Assembly (NCBI RefSeq): GCF_900232865.1
Contig: NZ_OCTS01000003.1
Coordinates: forward strand, 62,001 to 126,000
Direction of reading: 5' to 3'
Length of the DNA: 64,000 bases
From: Corynebacterium dentalis
Lineage (GTDB): Bacteria; Actinomycetota; Actinomycetes; Mycobacteriales; Mycobacteriaceae
The notes beneath the pieces are model-generated. The model searched no databases, was not told the origin of the DNA, and saw only the letters and a program-made list of their open reading frames with translations. Below, piece after piece: positions 63,098 through 64,000 of this stretch (positions are counted from its first letter, which is position 1; every line of letters begins with the position of its first letter). Made by a program: the position numbers and the translations under genes.

Positions 63098-64000
63098 ATG
63101 CCCTCTCTCCCGGCGCTGGACGCAGATCGATGGATGGATCGTGACTCTGCGCAATCCCGCCCATCCCGGTCTTTGTCTGGAATGGCGGTGGCGGCTCGGC
63201 GGGCGCCCAAGCGCTTGTGGCGGGTGGCGGTCACGCCTCCGGGAGTGATGACTCTCGTTTCCTTTGTGTGCGTGTTGGCCATTCTGGCCGCAGGCGGCGC
63301 GATGGTGTATTCCTCCACGGTGCGCCAGAATGAGGTCAATACCCTCATTACTCAGACGGAGCCCCTCGCTGATTCCGCCCAGGAGTTATTCAATAAGTTG
63401 TCCGTGGCTGATTCCATTGCCACCACGGGCTTTTTGAAGCAGGGCAAGGGGAATAACGCCTCGCAGGTGGAATATTCGGAGGCCTTGCGCGATGCCTCCG
63501 AGGCTATTTTGCGCGCCAGCCACGGCATCCAAGAGGTAGATAGCCGCGAGATGGAAATCACGCTGCTCATCCAGCAGGAGCTGCCCAAGTACATCACGCT
63601 GGTGGCTCAGGCCCAGACTAATGACCGCGTGCGCAATCCCATCGGCGCCAGCTATCTCACGGAGGCCTCTGCTCTGATGCAGGGCACGCTGCTTCCCAAT
63701 GCCCAGGAGCTGCATCTGCTGACCTCACGCCGGGTCTCTGACCAGCAGGCGCAGTTGGTCACGCCCCTGTGGTTCCCGCTGTCCGGATTGGCTGCGGCCG
63801 TGATCATTTTGCTAATCGTGCAGGTGTGGCTGGCGGCGGAGACCCATCGCCGTATCAACGTGGGCTTTGTGCTGGCCACCGCGTTGATGATCGTGGCTTT
63901 GCTCTGGGCTTCGGGCAGTTCGGCCCTGACCTGGGCTACGAGCTGGCAAAAAGTAGATGGCACGGTCCGCCCGCTGCAGGAGCTCACCCAGGCGCGCATC
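63098..64000 (+). CDS. glnX: GlnX-like membrane signalling protein (3' end outside window)
   Basis: The first 301 residues are present; the gene runs off the right edge. A basic cytosolic tail (about 1-46) precedes a membrane helix (VMTLVSFVCVLAILAAGGAMVY), then a long extracytoplasmic helical domain (about 70-215; QTEPLADSAQELFNKLSVADSIATTG) and two more helices (WFPLSGLAAAVIILLIVQVWL, FVLATALMIVALLWASG). This layout and the place at the end of the def-cls neighbourhood fit GlnX, the membrane protein of the GlnX-GlnH-PknG pathway that relays amino-acid availability to OdhI in C. glutamicum; glnH and pknG would lie beyond the window. Confidence 0.65.
   Translation, partial: MPSLPALDADRWMDRDSAQSRPSRSLSGMAVAARRAPKRLWRVAVTPPGVMTLVSFVCVLAILAAGGAMVYSSTVRQNEVNTLITQTEPLADSAQELFNKLSVADSIATTGFLKQGKGNNASQVEYSEALRDASEAILRASHGIQEVDSREMEITLLIQQELPKYITLVAQAQTNDRVRNPIGASYLTEASALMQGTLLPNAQELHLLTSRRVSDQQAQLVTPLWFPLSGLAAAVIILLIVQVWLAAETHRRINVGFVLATALMIVALLWASGSSALTWATSWQKVDGTVRPLQELTQARI

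Overview
The window is chromosomal DNA of a Corynebacterium: roughly 60% GC, frequent GTG/TTG starts, the corynebacterial groEL2-porin-ppk2 block, a CarD/ClpC/LpqE backbone and a GlnX-type gene. Secretory lipase, acyl-CoA synthetase and paired acyl-CoA dehydrogenases suggest a lipid-using, possibly lipophilic species of the C. jeikeium/C. resistens/C. falsenii kind; the species cannot be fixed by reading alone. No rRNA, tRNA, IS element, prophage or CRISPR array was seen, and no coding gene looks broken. cysS (left) and glnX (right) are cut only by the window edges.

Layout. 1-5985: carD-ispD-ispF-cysS (minus), a LpqE-like lipoprotein and radA (plus), and a membrane-anchored protein; the order follows M. 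tuberculosis Rv3580c-Rv3587c except that disA is missing next to radA. 6061-13842: carbonic anhydrase, mutY, a secreted lipase with nested palindromes at its start, a PepSY membrane protein and clpC with a ClgR-type box. 14272-22822: an accessory metabolic block made of an acyl-CoA synthetase, a three-gene operon (SbnA-like synthase, FAD/NAD(P)-binding protein, PLP decarboxylase) and two acyl-CoA dehydrogenases. 23114-26600: lysS and an nsrR-hmp nitric-oxide module with an NsrR box. 26654-38912: a long minus-strand series panD, panC, DUF2520, DUF6779, DUF3180, folK, folB, folP, folE, ftsH, hpt, tilS, dac; many stops and starts overlap. 39026-43577: ppa, a membrane SpeE-like/DUF350/DUF4247/DUF2617/DUF4178 island and a rhodanese.

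43698-51549: a MarR regulator translationally adjacent to a full-length Pls-type (poly-lysine-synthetase-like) NRPS, ppk2, a 45-residue PorA-type porin not annotated by length-based callers, and groEL2 behind two CIRCE operators. 51784-60420: an M20 dipeptidase, a leader peptide with a strong hairpin in front of a stand-alone LeuA-regulatory-like protein, a YbdK-type carboxylate-amine ligase, LytR_C and DUF3263 proteins, def, a GNAT protein, xthA and cls (the M. tuberculosis Rv0427c-Rv0433 neighbourhood). 60624-64000: a MarR regulator, an ABC-2 exporter and the start of glnX behind a leaderless promoter.

The most interesting unexplained items are the SbnA-like/FAD/decarboxylase operon, the Pls-like gene with its regulator, the leader peptide/hairpin before the LeuA-like gene, the SpeE-DUF350 island, and a short oligomer (GGCGTCGRRA) that recurs about ten times more often than base composition predicts.
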